DNA of 64,000 nt from Martelella endophytica (GTDB lineage Bacteria; Pseudomonadota; Alphaproteobacteria; Rhizobiales; Rhizobiaceae): contig NZ_CP010803.1 in NCBI RefSeq assembly GCF_000960975.1, positions 3,148,273 to 3,212,272 on the forward strand, given 5' to 3'. Made by a program: the position numbers and the translations under genes. How positions within the stretch are numbered: the stretch's first letter is position 1; every line of letters begins with the position of its first letter. This document shows positions 1 through 8,974 of this stretch, one piece after another. Under the pieces are notes generated by a model. It worked only from the letters and a program-made list of their open reading frames with translations. It was not told the DNA's origin and made no database searches.

Positions 1-1
1 T

Positions 2-1717
<1,716 letters not shown>

Positions 1718-1730
1718 GCGAGACTGAAAA

Positions 1731-2513
1731 ATGCACCAGCGCGTTTCCGCTCCGAAAAAACTCCCCGGCGTCCATGTGGACCTCGACCATGGATTTCTCC
1801 ACTCGGTCGAGAGCGGGGGAGCCGTTGACGGCCCGGGAATGCGCTTCGTGTTCTTCATGGCCGGCTGCCAGTTCCGTTGTGTCTATTGCCACAATCCGGA
1901 TACCTGGAAGCTCCACAATGGCCGCAGGGTCGATGTGGATGCCATGCTTGCGGAAGTCCGCCCCTATGCGGGCTTCCTCAAATTCGCCGGCGGGGTGACC
2001 TTCTCCGGCGGCGAACCCATGATGCAGGCCGGCTTCGTCGGCAATGTCATGCGTCATATCAAGCAGGAAATGGGCCTCCATATCGCACTCGACACCCAGG
2101 GCTACCTGCATACCGGCGTCGAGGACGACTGGTTCGACAATGTCGACCTGGTGATGCTCGACATCAAGCATATCGATCCCGAGAAATACCACGCCATCAC
2201 GGCGCAGTACCTGCAGCCGACGCTCGATTTCGCCGAGCGGCTGAAGCGGCTGAGGAAGAAGATGTGGATGCGCTACGTGCTCGTCCCCGATCTCACCGAC
2301 GATACCGATGACGTCAACCGCATGGCCGATTTCGTCGCCACGCTCGGCGATATCGTCGAACGCGTCGAAGTCCTGCCGTTCCATCAGATGGGCGTTTCCA
2401 AATGGGACGCGCTGAAGATGGAATACACGCTGCGCGATACACGCACGCCGACGAATGAAGAGGCGGAAGCCGCCCGCGATATCTTCCGGGCTCGTGGTCT
2501 CGTCGCTTCCTGA
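1731..2513 (+). CDS. pflA: Pyruvate formate-lyase-activating enzyme (radical SAM)
   Basis: The 260-residue protein is a radical SAM iron-sulfur enzyme that abstracts hydrogen from the PflB glycine, making the glycyl radical. The CxxxCxxC cluster motif is Cys46, Cys50 and Cys53, followed by HNPDTW as in PflA proteins. A GGEP motif (SGGEPMMQ, about residues 91-98) supports SAM binding. It starts 13 bases after the pflB stop with only a weak purine stretch before ATG, consistent with translation following pflB. The gene ends convergently with the HxlR gene, 10 bases apart. The closeness of pflB and pflA is the usual arrangement in facultative anaerobes. Confidence 0.96.
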   Translation: MHQRVSAPKKLPGVHVDLDHGFLHSVESGGAVDGPGMRFVFFMAGCQFRCVYCHNPDTWKLHNGRRVDVDAMLAEVRPYAGFLKFAGGVTFSGGEPMMQAGFVGNVMRHIKQEMGLHIALDTQGYLHTGVEDDWFDNVDLVMLDIKHIDPEKYHAITAQYLQPTLDFAERLKRLRKKMWMRYVLVPDLTDDTDDVNRMADFVATLGDIVERVEVLPFHQMGVSKWDALKMEYTLRDTRTPTNEEAEAARDIFRARGLVAS

Positions 2514-2523
2514 GCGCCTTATG

Positions 2524-2919
2524 TCAGCGCCGCTGCTTTTCCTGTCCCTCCGGGTGTCGCTGTGAAAACAGCCTGACAGACATCAATACCGGCATCAGGT
2601 CACGTCCTTGTTCCGTCAGCCGGTATTCGACCCGTGGGGGCTGCTCGCCGAAATCTTCCCGTTCTATAAGCCCGTCTTCTTCGAGCGCCCGCAGATGCTG
2701 GGTGAGCATCTTCTGCGAAATGCCGGGGATGTCGCGCAGCAATTGCGAACTGCGCAGCGAGGGTTCGGCAAACAGGCGGAAAAGGATCGGCAGTTTCCAG
2801 CGTCCGCTGAGCATGCGGAAAACGCGGGTGACATGTGCAACCGAACCATCAGGCCCGAGGCAGACATCGCGCTCCTCAAATCTTATGGGTACTTTTAAGT
2901 GCGTAATTGCTTCATCCAT
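2524..2919 (-). CDS. HxlR-family winged-helix transcriptional regulator
   Basis: This 131-residue protein carries a single HxlR-type winged helix: the RVFRMLSGRWKLPILFRL segment, then ISQKMLTQHLRALEEDGLIER as recognition helix and start of the wing. HxlR proteins bind as dimers, often next to the gene they control, and respond to reactive aldehydes, quinones or redox changes in characterised cases. I chose ATG at 2919 (MDEAITHLKVP) because upstream codons of the longer frame do not look like HxlR sequence and would run across the promoter of the divergent gene. It is transcribed away from the SDR gene 50 bases upstream, which is its likely target. The ligand is unknown. Confidence 0.85.
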   Translation of the reverse strand: MDEAITHLKVPIRFEERDVCLGPDGSVAHVTRVFRMLSGRWKLPILFRLFAEPSLRSSQLLRDIPGISQKMLTQHLRALEEDGLIEREDFGEQPPRVEYRLTEQGRDLMPVLMSVRLFSQRHPEGQEKQRR

Positions 2920-2969
2920 GGGCGCCGCCGCATAACCTGTCCTGTTTGTACCAAGATAGGAGATGCAGC
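2920..2969. promoter_or_regulatory. Divergent promoter region with imperfect dyad, HxlR operator candidate
   Basis: Only 50 bases separate the start codons of the HxlR regulator and the SDR gene. Inside is an imperfect inverted repeat, CCTGTC (2940-2945) and GATAGG (2955-2960), five of six positions matching, which also runs into the AGGAG ribosome-binding site of the SDR. HxlR regulators commonly bind such dyads between divergent genes. This is inference from layout; no clear -35/-10 was identified. Confidence 0.3.
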
Positions 2970-3779
2970 ATGGATTTGGAACTGCAAGGACCTGTCGCAC
3001 TGGTCACCGGCAGCAGCAGGGGGATAGGCGAGGGCATCGTCCGAGGGCTGGCGCAGGAAGGCGCCACCGTGATCGTTCATGGCCGCAGCAGGGCGGCAGC
3101 TGAAGCCGTCGCTAAGGAAATCGTCGCAGGTGGCGGGCAGGCTTTTGCCGTCACCGGTGATCTCACCGATGATTCCGCTGTCGAGAATCTGGTGGCCGAA
3201 GCGATTTCACTCGCCGGCCCGATCAGCATCCTGGTCAACAATGCTGGCGGATCGGGCGCGACCGAGGACTGGAGCACAACCAGACCGGAAACCTGGTCTG
3301 AAGGCTACGACCGAAATGTGCTTGCTGCGCTTCGCGTCACGACCCGTGTGCTGCCGGGAATGCGTGAGGCCGGGTGGGGCAGGGTTATCAATATATCGAG
3401 CATGGCAGCCCTGATGCCGCCCTTCAAGCGTCCCGATTATGCGGCCGCAAAGGCGGCGATGATCACCATGACGTCGTCTCTCGCCAAGGCGGTCGCGACA
3501 GAAGGCATCACCGCGAATTGCGTTTCACCGGGCACGATCCGCAGCGACAGCCTCGAAAAGGCTTTCCGCACCGTCGCCTCCAATCAGGGAATGCCTCCAG
3601 AAACGACATGGCAGAAAATCGAAGAAAAGGTTCTGCCATTGTTTGCTGATGTTGCCATGCGCAGGGTTGGCACGCTCGCGGAAATCTCCGATGCCATCGC
3701 CTTCCTCGCCAGTCCGCGCGCGAGCTATATCACGGGCACGAACCTCCGCCTTGACGGTGGCATGTGGCCTGGCCTTTGA
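2970..3779 (+). CDS. SDR-family NAD(P)-dependent oxidoreductase
   Basis: The 269-residue protein is a classical short-chain dehydrogenase/reductase. The cofactor motif TGSSRGIG is at residues 13-20, NNAG at 90-93, the catalytic serine near 143-144 (NISSMA), and YAAAK gives Tyr157 and Lys161. The C-terminal SPRASYITGTNLRLDGGM segment is typical of the family. ATG at 2970 is preceded by AGGAG at a good distance; the in-frame ATG at 2907 is far less likely because it would overlap the regulator start. The arginine-rich TG motif (SSRG) suggests NADP preference. Substrate cannot be named; divergence from an HxlR regulator suggests inducible handling of a carbonyl or xenobiotic. Confidence 0.9.
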   Translation: MDLELQGPVALVTGSSRGIGEGIVRGLAQEGATVIVHGRSRAAAEAVAKEIVAGGGQAFAVTGDLTDDSAVENLVAEAISLAGPISILVNNAGGSGATEDWSTTRPETWSEGYDRNVLAALRVTTRVLPGMREAGWGRVINISSMAALMPPFKRPDYAAAKAAMITMTSSLAKAVATEGITANCVSPGTIRSDSLEKAFRTVASNQGMPPETTWQKIEEKVLPLFADVAMRRVGTLAEISDAIAFLASPRASYITGTNLRLDGGMWPGL

Positions 3780-3811
3780 AACGTTACGGCCGGGCTTGCC
3801 CCGGCCGTCGA

Positions 3812-5878
3812 TCACCCGTTCCGCCCGTAGATCAGGTCTCGTTCGATATTGGTGCGTTCGCCGAGGCGGGCCTTGTAGATCTCGTAGTTCTCCATGATCC
3901 GCTGCACGTAGTTGCGGGTTTCCGGATAGGGGATCGATTCGATCCAGTCGACGACGAAATCGATGTTCTTTCCGCGCGGATCGCCGAAGCGGTCGATCCA
4001 CTGCGGCACGCGGGCAGGGCCGGCATTGTAGGCGATGAAGGTGAGGATATAGGAGCCGCCGAACTTGTCGATCTGCTCGCCGAGATAATGCGCGCCAAGT
4101 GTCGCGTTATAGCCCGGATCGGTGGTGAGCTTTGCCGCCGAATAGGACATGCCGTGGCGGCTCGCCACACGCTGCGCGGTCGAGGGCAGGAGCTGCAGCA
4201 GACCGCGCGCATCGGCCGGCGACACGGCAGCCGGATTGAAGGCGCTCTCCTGCCGCGCGATCGCATAGGCGAGCGCCATGCCGGAGCCTGAGATATTGGC
4301 GCTCGGCGGGATCACGCCGGTCGGGAAGGCGAGTGCCGCAACATCGACGCCCTTGCCATAGGCGATCTTGCCAACCTGCAGGGCCAGTGCGTGGCTGCGG
4401 TCGGTCTCCGCCTGATAGGCGAGGATGGCGAGTTCGCCGGGGCTGGTGAGCTGTTCGGCAAGCGCCCGGTAGAGCGCGTCCGTCCGCCAGCCGTGGCCGA
4501 CACTCTCTAGCCGGTTGATCGCCTGAACGGCCGGGGCCTTCTGGAAATTGGCGCGATCGGCCGCCGTCGGGCTCGGGTAGTCGACGTTGAACTGGGTCTG
4601 GCCGAGCTTGGCCAGGGCCAACTGGCCGTAGAAGGTGGTCGAATACTGGCCGGCAAGGCGGTAGAAATCGCGAGCATTGCCGGGGCCGCCTGCCTCTGCC
4701 GCGCGCCCCTGCCAGTAGTAGGAGCGTGACGACGAGATCGGGGTCGGCGAAATCTTGACGATCTCTGCGAAATGGCGCGATGCCGTCCGGCCGTCCTTCA
4801 GACCGCGCAGCGCGAACCAGCCGGCGTGGAACTCGGCGTCCAGCCGGTCGACGCGGTCCTCGGGCATGGCGGCGTTGACGAGATTATAGGCATCGCGCGG
4901 ACGGCCGTCCTCATAGTACTGGCGGGCGATGATACGGCTTTCATCCCACCACTGGTCGGCGTTCACCAGCGTTTCCTGATTGCGCGGCATCTTCTTCAGC
5001 AGCGCCGCAGCGGTGTCGTACTGGTTGTTCTGGCGCGCATTGCGGATCTGGATGTAGAGGAAGCCCGGATCGCTGTGCCAGGAAGGGTGTACCGCGTTGA
5101 TCAGCGCGCCGGCATTGGACTGGCGGCGGATCACCGCGGCCCAGGCCTTGTAGAACGACTGGGCGTCGCCGAGGCTGGAGAAGCGCTCGGCCTGCGTCGC
5201 GCGGTCGCGGTAGAGCAGGTAGACCATCCGTTCCTTGTGGTCCTCGGTCGTCAGGATCGGACCGAATTCCTTCAGGATCCTGTTTTCCGTGCCGGTGTCG
5301 AGCGCCCAGCCTGTCCAGGCGCGGGTGAGAACGTCATGGGCCTGCTTGCGCTGGCCGGTCTGCAGCAGCGCGCGGGTAAGGACGATCGTGCCGTCGGAGG
5401 TTTCCGGCAGCGTATTGCCGAAAGCCGCGATGACGGCATTGGCCGACGGATTTTCAGCGGCGAAGGCGCGTTCGGAATTGGCGCGCAGCGATGAGAGCCC
5501 CGGCCAGCCGCGCAGTTCCTGCTGTGCCTCGGCGATTTCGGAGGAGGGGACGCCCCTCTCGCCGGAGACGGCGATGGCCCAGCTCAGAATCTGGTGGTCG
5601 AGCGAGCCGTTGGCAAGCTGGCTGCGGGCGCGTAGCGCGTTCGGGACATCGCCATCCTGCAAGGCGTCGAGGCCGCGCTTGAGCACGGAACTGTTTGCCG
5701 GATTGACCACGGGCTGCGAGATCGCGCCGGTGATTTCAAAGGAGGGCGGAACGGCCGGCCGGTCGGGACGGGCGTAGGGAATGGGGGCAATCGAGGGGAA
5801 ATCCTCGGCGTTCGCGACAGGAATCAGAGCCGCCGTCACAGAGGCGGCGAGTGAAAACATGCAAATCGTCTTTTTCAT
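3812..5878 (-). CDS. Soluble lytic murein transglycosylase (Slt70-like)
   Basis: The 688-residue protein cleaves peptidoglycan glycan strands to 1,6-anhydro-muropeptides in the periplasm. A signal peptide follows the start (MKKTICMFSLAASVTAA, cut near VANA). A long helical, TPR-like superhelix fills the middle, as in Slt70. The C-terminal SLT domain starts around residue 540: Glu544 in ARQESAFNP is the expected catalytic acid, followed by GLLQLLPSTA and AYNAGPARV. Length is close to E. coli Slt70 (645). A TTG at 5902 is in frame, but ATG at 5878 starts directly at the lysine-rich signal peptide and is preferred. It diverges from dapA. Confidence 0.92.
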   Translation of the reverse strand: MKKTICMFSLAASVTAALIPVANAEDFPSIAPIPYARPDRPAVPPSFEITGAISQPVVNPANSSVLKRGLDALQDGDVPNALRARSQLANGSLDHQILSWAIAVSGERGVPSSEIAEAQQELRGWPGLSSLRANSERAFAAENPSANAVIAAFGNTLPETSDGTIVLTRALLQTGQRKQAHDVLTRAWTGWALDTGTENRILKEFGPILTTEDHKERMVYLLYRDRATQAERFSSLGDAQSFYKAWAAVIRRQSNAGALINAVHPSWHSDPGFLYIQIRNARQNNQYDTAAALLKKMPRNQETLVNADQWWDESRIIARQYYEDGRPRDAYNLVNAAMPEDRVDRLDAEFHAGWFALRGLKDGRTASRHFAEIVKISPTPISSSRSYYWQGRAAEAGGPGNARDFYRLAGQYSTTFYGQLALAKLGQTQFNVDYPSPTAADRANFQKAPAVQAINRLESVGHGWRTDALYRALAEQLTSPGELAILAYQAETDRSHALALQVGKIAYGKGVDVAALAFPTGVIPPSANISGSGMALAYAIARQESAFNPAAVSPADARGLLQLLPSTAQRVASRHGMSYSAAKLTTDPGYNATLGAHYLGEQIDKFGGSYILTFIAYNAGPARVPQWIDRFGDPRGKNIDFVVDWIESIPYPETRNYVQRIMENYEIYKARLGERTNIERDLIYGRNG

Positions 5879-5928
5879 TCGAGCGTCCCGGATCGAATTC
5901 AACAGCGATTTTCTGATATCAGTGCCCC

Positions 5929-5947
5929 GGTTAAAATCGCGTTAACC
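5929..5947. promoter_or_regulatory. Inverted repeat GGTTAA-N7-TTAACC between slt and dapA
   Basis: A perfect six-base dyad with a seven-base spacer lies 51 bases upstream of the slt start and 140 bases upstream of dapA, in a 208-base divergent intergenic region. Its size and position suit a dimeric regulator operator. No specific regulator is proposed. Confidence 0.35.
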
Positions 5948-6086
5948 TTTCGAAAACCCTACGCGATCCAACCTTGCGAAGGGCCCCGTCAATGCCTGCT
6001 TGCGAAGCAATACCTCCGGCATTATGGTGCGCGCGATTTTGTAACGAGAATGCGGCCTTAAAATGAAGACCGCAAGGAGAAACTCC

Positions 6087-6968
6087 ATGTTCAAGGGGTC
6101 CATTCCCGCCCTTGTCACCCCTTTCACGCCGGAGGGCGCGCTCGATGAGCAGGCCTTCGTCGAACATGTCGAGTGGCAGATTGCCGAGGGCAGCCATGGC
6201 CTGGCCCCGGTCGGGACCACGGGCGAGAGCCCGACGCTCAGCCACAGCGAGCACAAGCGCGTCGTCGACCTCTGCGTCGAGGCTGCGGCAAAGCGGGTGC
6301 CGGTGATTGCGGGCGCAGGGTCGAACAACACGCGCGAGGCCATCGAACTCGGCCTCCATGCCGAGAAGGCGGGCGCTGACGCACTGCTGGTGGTCACACC
6401 CTACTATAACAAGCCCACCCAGAAGGGCCTTTACGCCCACTATGCGGCGATTGCCGAGGCGGTGACGCTGCCGATCATCATCTACAACATTCCGCCGCGC
6501 TCGGTCATCGACCTGATGCCCGAGACGATGGGCGCGCTCGTCAAGGCGTTTTCGAACATCGTTGGCGTCAAGGACGCGACGGCGAAGCTCGAGCGCGTTT
6601 CCGAGCAGCGTATCACCTGCGGCTCTGACTTCGTCCAGCTTTCCGGTGAGGATGCGACGGCTCTCGGCTTTTACGCGCAGGGCGGTGTCGGCTGCATTTC
6701 GGTGACGGCCAATGTCGCACCAAAGCTCTGTTCCGATTTCCAGAACGCGCTCGCCGCCGGCGATTTCAAGAAGGCCTTGTCGATCCAGGACCGGCTGATG
6801 CCGCTGCACAAGGCGATCTTCCTTGAACCGGGCGTGTGTGGCACTAAATATGCGCTGAACAGGATTGGCCGGATGAACGGCACGGTTCGCCTCCCGCTCG
6901 TCGATATCGAGGAAAAGACGGCGCATGCCATTGATGCGGCGCTCGGCCATGCGGGCCTGATCGGCTGA
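6087..6968 (+). CDS. dapA: 4-hydroxy-tetrahydrodipicolinate synthase
   Basis: DapA condenses pyruvate with aspartate-semialdehyde, the first committed step to lysine and meso-diaminopimelate for peptidoglycan. The 293-residue protein has the Schiff-base lysine Lys162 (GVKDAT), Thr44-Thr45 in GTTGESPTL, Tyr134 in YNIPPR and Arg139, all expected active-site residues. ATG at 6087 is preceded by AAGGAGA at ideal spacing; an ATG 24 bases upstream is less likely. smpB follows after 82 bases, the common dapA-smpB order in rhizobia, so the two are probably cotranscribed. Confidence 0.96.
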   Translation: MFKGSIPALVTPFTPEGALDEQAFVEHVEWQIAEGSHGLAPVGTTGESPTLSHSEHKRVVDLCVEAAAKRVPVIAGAGSNNTREAIELGLHAEKAGADALLVVTPYYNKPTQKGLYAHYAAIAEAVTLPIIIYNIPPRSVIDLMPETMGALVKAFSNIVGVKDATAKLERVSEQRITCGSDFVQLSGEDATALGFYAQGGVGCISVTANVAPKLCSDFQNALAAGDFKKALSIQDRLMPLHKAIFLEPGVCGTKYALNRIGRMNGTVRLPLVDIEEKTAHAIDAALGHAGLIG

Positions 6969-7050
6969 GGAGGCCGTAACGACACACGAAGACCGGTCCG
7001 CCTGCGCCATCTTGCCTTGAATGCGCCGCGGACTGGCAAGGATATTGAGA

Positions 7051-7530
7051 ATGGCTCCGAAAGGTAGCAAGGACGGCCCGTCGAAACTGGTCGCCGAGAA
7101 CCGCAAGGCGCGGTTCAACTACGAAATCGTCGATACGGTTGAAGCCGGCCTGGTGTTGACGGGCACGGAGGTGAAGTCGCTGCGCGAGGGCAAGGCCAAC
7201 ATCGCCGAGTCCTACGCATCGGATGAAGATGGCGAGATGTGGCTGATCAATTCCTATCTGCCGGAATATCTGCAGGCTAACCGCTTCAATCACGAGCCGC
7301 GTCGCCGCAGGAAGCTGCTGTTGAGCCGGCGCGAGATCCATCGTCTGCGCTCCGCCGTCAACCGCGAGGGCATGACACTGATACCGCTGAAGCTCTACTT
7401 CAATGATCGCGGCATGGCCAAGCTTCTGCTGGCGCTCGGCAAGGGTAAGAAGGTTCATGACAAGCGCGAGACGGAGAAGAAGCGGGACTGGAATCGCCAG
7501 AAGAACCGGCTCCTCAAGGAGCTTGGCTGA
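7051..7530 (+). CDS. smpB: SsrA-binding protein SmpB
   Basis: SmpB binds tmRNA and delivers it to stalled ribosomes for trans-translation. The 159-residue product has the core [21 protein letters not shown] and [17 protein letters not shown], and the basic C-terminal tail [14 protein letters not shown] that enters the empty mRNA channel. Length matches other rhizobial SmpB proteins. ATG at 7051 matches the usual MAPKGS start; the ATG at 7021 would add ten unlikely residues. No tmRNA gene is in the window. Confidence 0.96.
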   Translation: MAPKGSKDGPSKLVAENRKARFNYEIVDTVEAGLVLTGTEVKSLREGKANIAESYASDEDGEMWLINSYLPEYLQANRFNHEPRRRRKLLLSRREIHRLRSAVNREGMTLIPLKLYFNDRGMAKLLLALGKGKKVHDKRETEKKRDWNRQKNRLLKELG

Positions 7531-7566
7531 GGCGATCAACGCCGTTCGCTGACTGATGAGAGGGGC

Positions 7567-7596
7567 CTGAGGCCGCGGTTTTCCGCCGCGGCTCAG
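7567..7596. terminator. GC-rich hairpin between convergent smpB and NYN gene
   Basis: CTGA plus GCCGCGG (7567-7578) pairs with CCGCGGC plus TCAG (7586-7596), with one bulged base and a seven-base loop TTTTCCG. It lies 36 bases after the smpB stop and overlaps the last codons of the convergent NYN gene. There is no U-run on either side, so it may stop transcription only weakly or protect 3' ends. Confidence 0.4.
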
Positions 7597-8174
7597 TCTT
7601 CGTTATAGTCGGCGGGCTGTGGTTCGCTCTGGCGGACCGGCCGTTCCGAAGGATCGCGGCCGACTTCGGGCCTCAGGCTGACGAGATCGATGAAATGATC
7701 GGCCTGACGGCGCAGATCGTCGGCAATCATCGGCGGCTGGGTCGCCATGGTCGAAACCACGGACACCTTTCGTCCCTTGCGCTGCAAGGCCTCGACAAGG
7801 GTCGTGAAGTCGCCGTCGCCGGAAAAGATCACCAGGTGGTCGACGGTCGCGGACTGTTCCATCGCGTCGATCGCCAACTCGATATCCATATTGCCCTTGA
7901 TCTTGCGGCGGCCCATGGAGTCAGTGAACTCCTTCGCCGGCTTGGTGACGACCTTGTAGCCATTATAGTCAAGCCAGTCGATCAGCGGCCGTATTGACGA
8001 ATATTCCTGGTCTTCAATCAGTGCCGTGTAGTAGTAGGCGCGGAGCAGATAGGCCTTCTTCTGAAAGGCCTTCAAGAGCTTGCGATAGTCGATATCGAAG
8101 CCAAGACTTTTCGAAGCGGCGTATAGATTGGCCCCGTCGATGAAAAGCGCTATTTTTTCGCGCGGGTCGAACAT
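7593..8174 (-). CDS. NYN-domain (LabA/DUF88-type) putative ribonuclease
   Basis: This 193-residue protein is a NYN/PIN-like fold protein of the LabA/DUF88 family, related to metal-dependent RNases. An acidic metal-binding motif is visible near the N-terminus (FIDGANLYAA, Asp13 and Asn16), and SGDGDFTTLV around residue 120 supplies further acidic residues, with DIELAIDAM between. The C-terminal 30 residues are polar and probably disordered. It diverges from rpoZ across a 290-base intergenic region. The family is widespread in rhizobia next to rpoZ/rsh, but no precise RNA target is known. Confidence 0.85.
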   Translation of the reverse strand: MFDPREKIALFIDGANLYAASKSLGFDIDYRKLLKAFQKKAYLLRAYYYTALIEDQEYSSIRPLIDWLDYNGYKVVTKPAKEFTDSMGRRKIKGNMDIELAIDAMEQSATVDHLVIFSGDGDFTTLVEALQRKGRKVSVVSTMATQPPMIADDLRRQADHFIDLVSLRPEVGRDPSERPVRQSEPQPADYNED

Positions 8175-8396
8175 GCAAAAATACCTTTCAGTGAAACTTC
8201 AATTGCCGCGCTTCAACGAATTTTCAAGGCCGTTCACGCGATAAATTCAAAAATGCTAATGTTTACTGCAGCTTCGATCTATACCAGCAACTTGATTTAA
8301 GCACGGTTCGTCAAATATTCAACCCGAAGTTATATGTTGACTCGTACAGCCCCAGACGATTGCGAGGTCTGGCCGTTTGTGAAACATGATTGCGCT

Positions 8397-8425
8397 CTTG
8401 AATTCTCAAAACGGACTCTTTATGA
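8397..8425 (+). promoter_or_regulatory. Candidate housekeeping promoter for rpoZ
   Basis: CTTGAA (8397-8402) and TTATGA (8420-8425), 17 bases apart, resemble the rhizobial sigma-70 pattern CTTGAC/CTATAT and sit 40 bases before the rpoZ start. The match is only moderate. An upstream hairpin CCAGAC (8352-8357) with GTCTGG (8367-8372) may mark an operator. The rest of the 290-base intergenic region 8175-8464 is relatively AT-rich with nothing else clear. Confidence 0.3.
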
Positions 8426-8464
8426 GAACCCTTTCTACCACATCATGTCTAAAAAGGACAGGCA

Positions 8465-8857
8465 ATGGCACGTGTCACAGTAGAAGACTGTATTGATAAG
8501 GTCGACAACCGGTTCGACCTCGTCCTGCTTGCCGGTCACCGCGCGCGCCTCATTTCCCAGGGCGCATCGATCACCGTCGACCGCGACAACGACAAGAACC
8601 CCGTCGTTGCCCTGCGTGAGATCGCCGATGAAACGCTGTCGCCGGATGACCTCAAGGAGGATCTCATCCACTCGCTGCAGCGTCATGTCGAGGTTGATGA
8701 GCCGGAGGCCGATGCCTCGCAGGCCGCAAGCGCCGAAGAGAATACAGACGAAGCCCCCGATCAGCCCGATGCAATTCCCTTCGACCAGATGTCGGAAGAG
8801 GAGCTGCGCGCCGGCATCGAAGGCCTCGTGCCGCCGGAAAAAGGCGACGATTACTGA
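8465..8857 (+). CDS. rpoZ: DNA-directed RNA polymerase omega subunit
   Basis: Omega helps assemble beta-prime into RNA polymerase and, in proteobacteria, forms part of ppGpp site 1. The 130-residue product begins MARVTVEDC and has the [14 protein letters not shown] core and [11 protein letters not shown] segment of alphaproteobacterial RpoZ. The C-terminal 50 residues are acidic and likely disordered, as in other rhizobia. AAAGGACAGGCA before ATG is a good ribosome-binding site. It precedes rsh by 117 bases, so omega and the ppGpp enzyme are encoded together. Confidence 0.96.
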   Translation: MARVTVEDCIDKVDNRFDLVLLAGHRARLISQGASITVDRDNDKNPVVALREIADETLSPDDLKEDLIHSLQRHVEVDEPEADASQAASAEENTDEAPDQPDAIPFDQMSEEELRAGIEGLVPPEKGDDY

Positions 8858-8974
8858 GTATAGCGGGTGCGGCGGGGCAGGGGCTCCGCTGCACCTCTTC
8901 CTTCCCTCCCGGAACGTCCCGAGCGGGCTGAGCGCCACCGCTCCGTCGCCCGTCATGGGCCTGGTCGAAACGCC

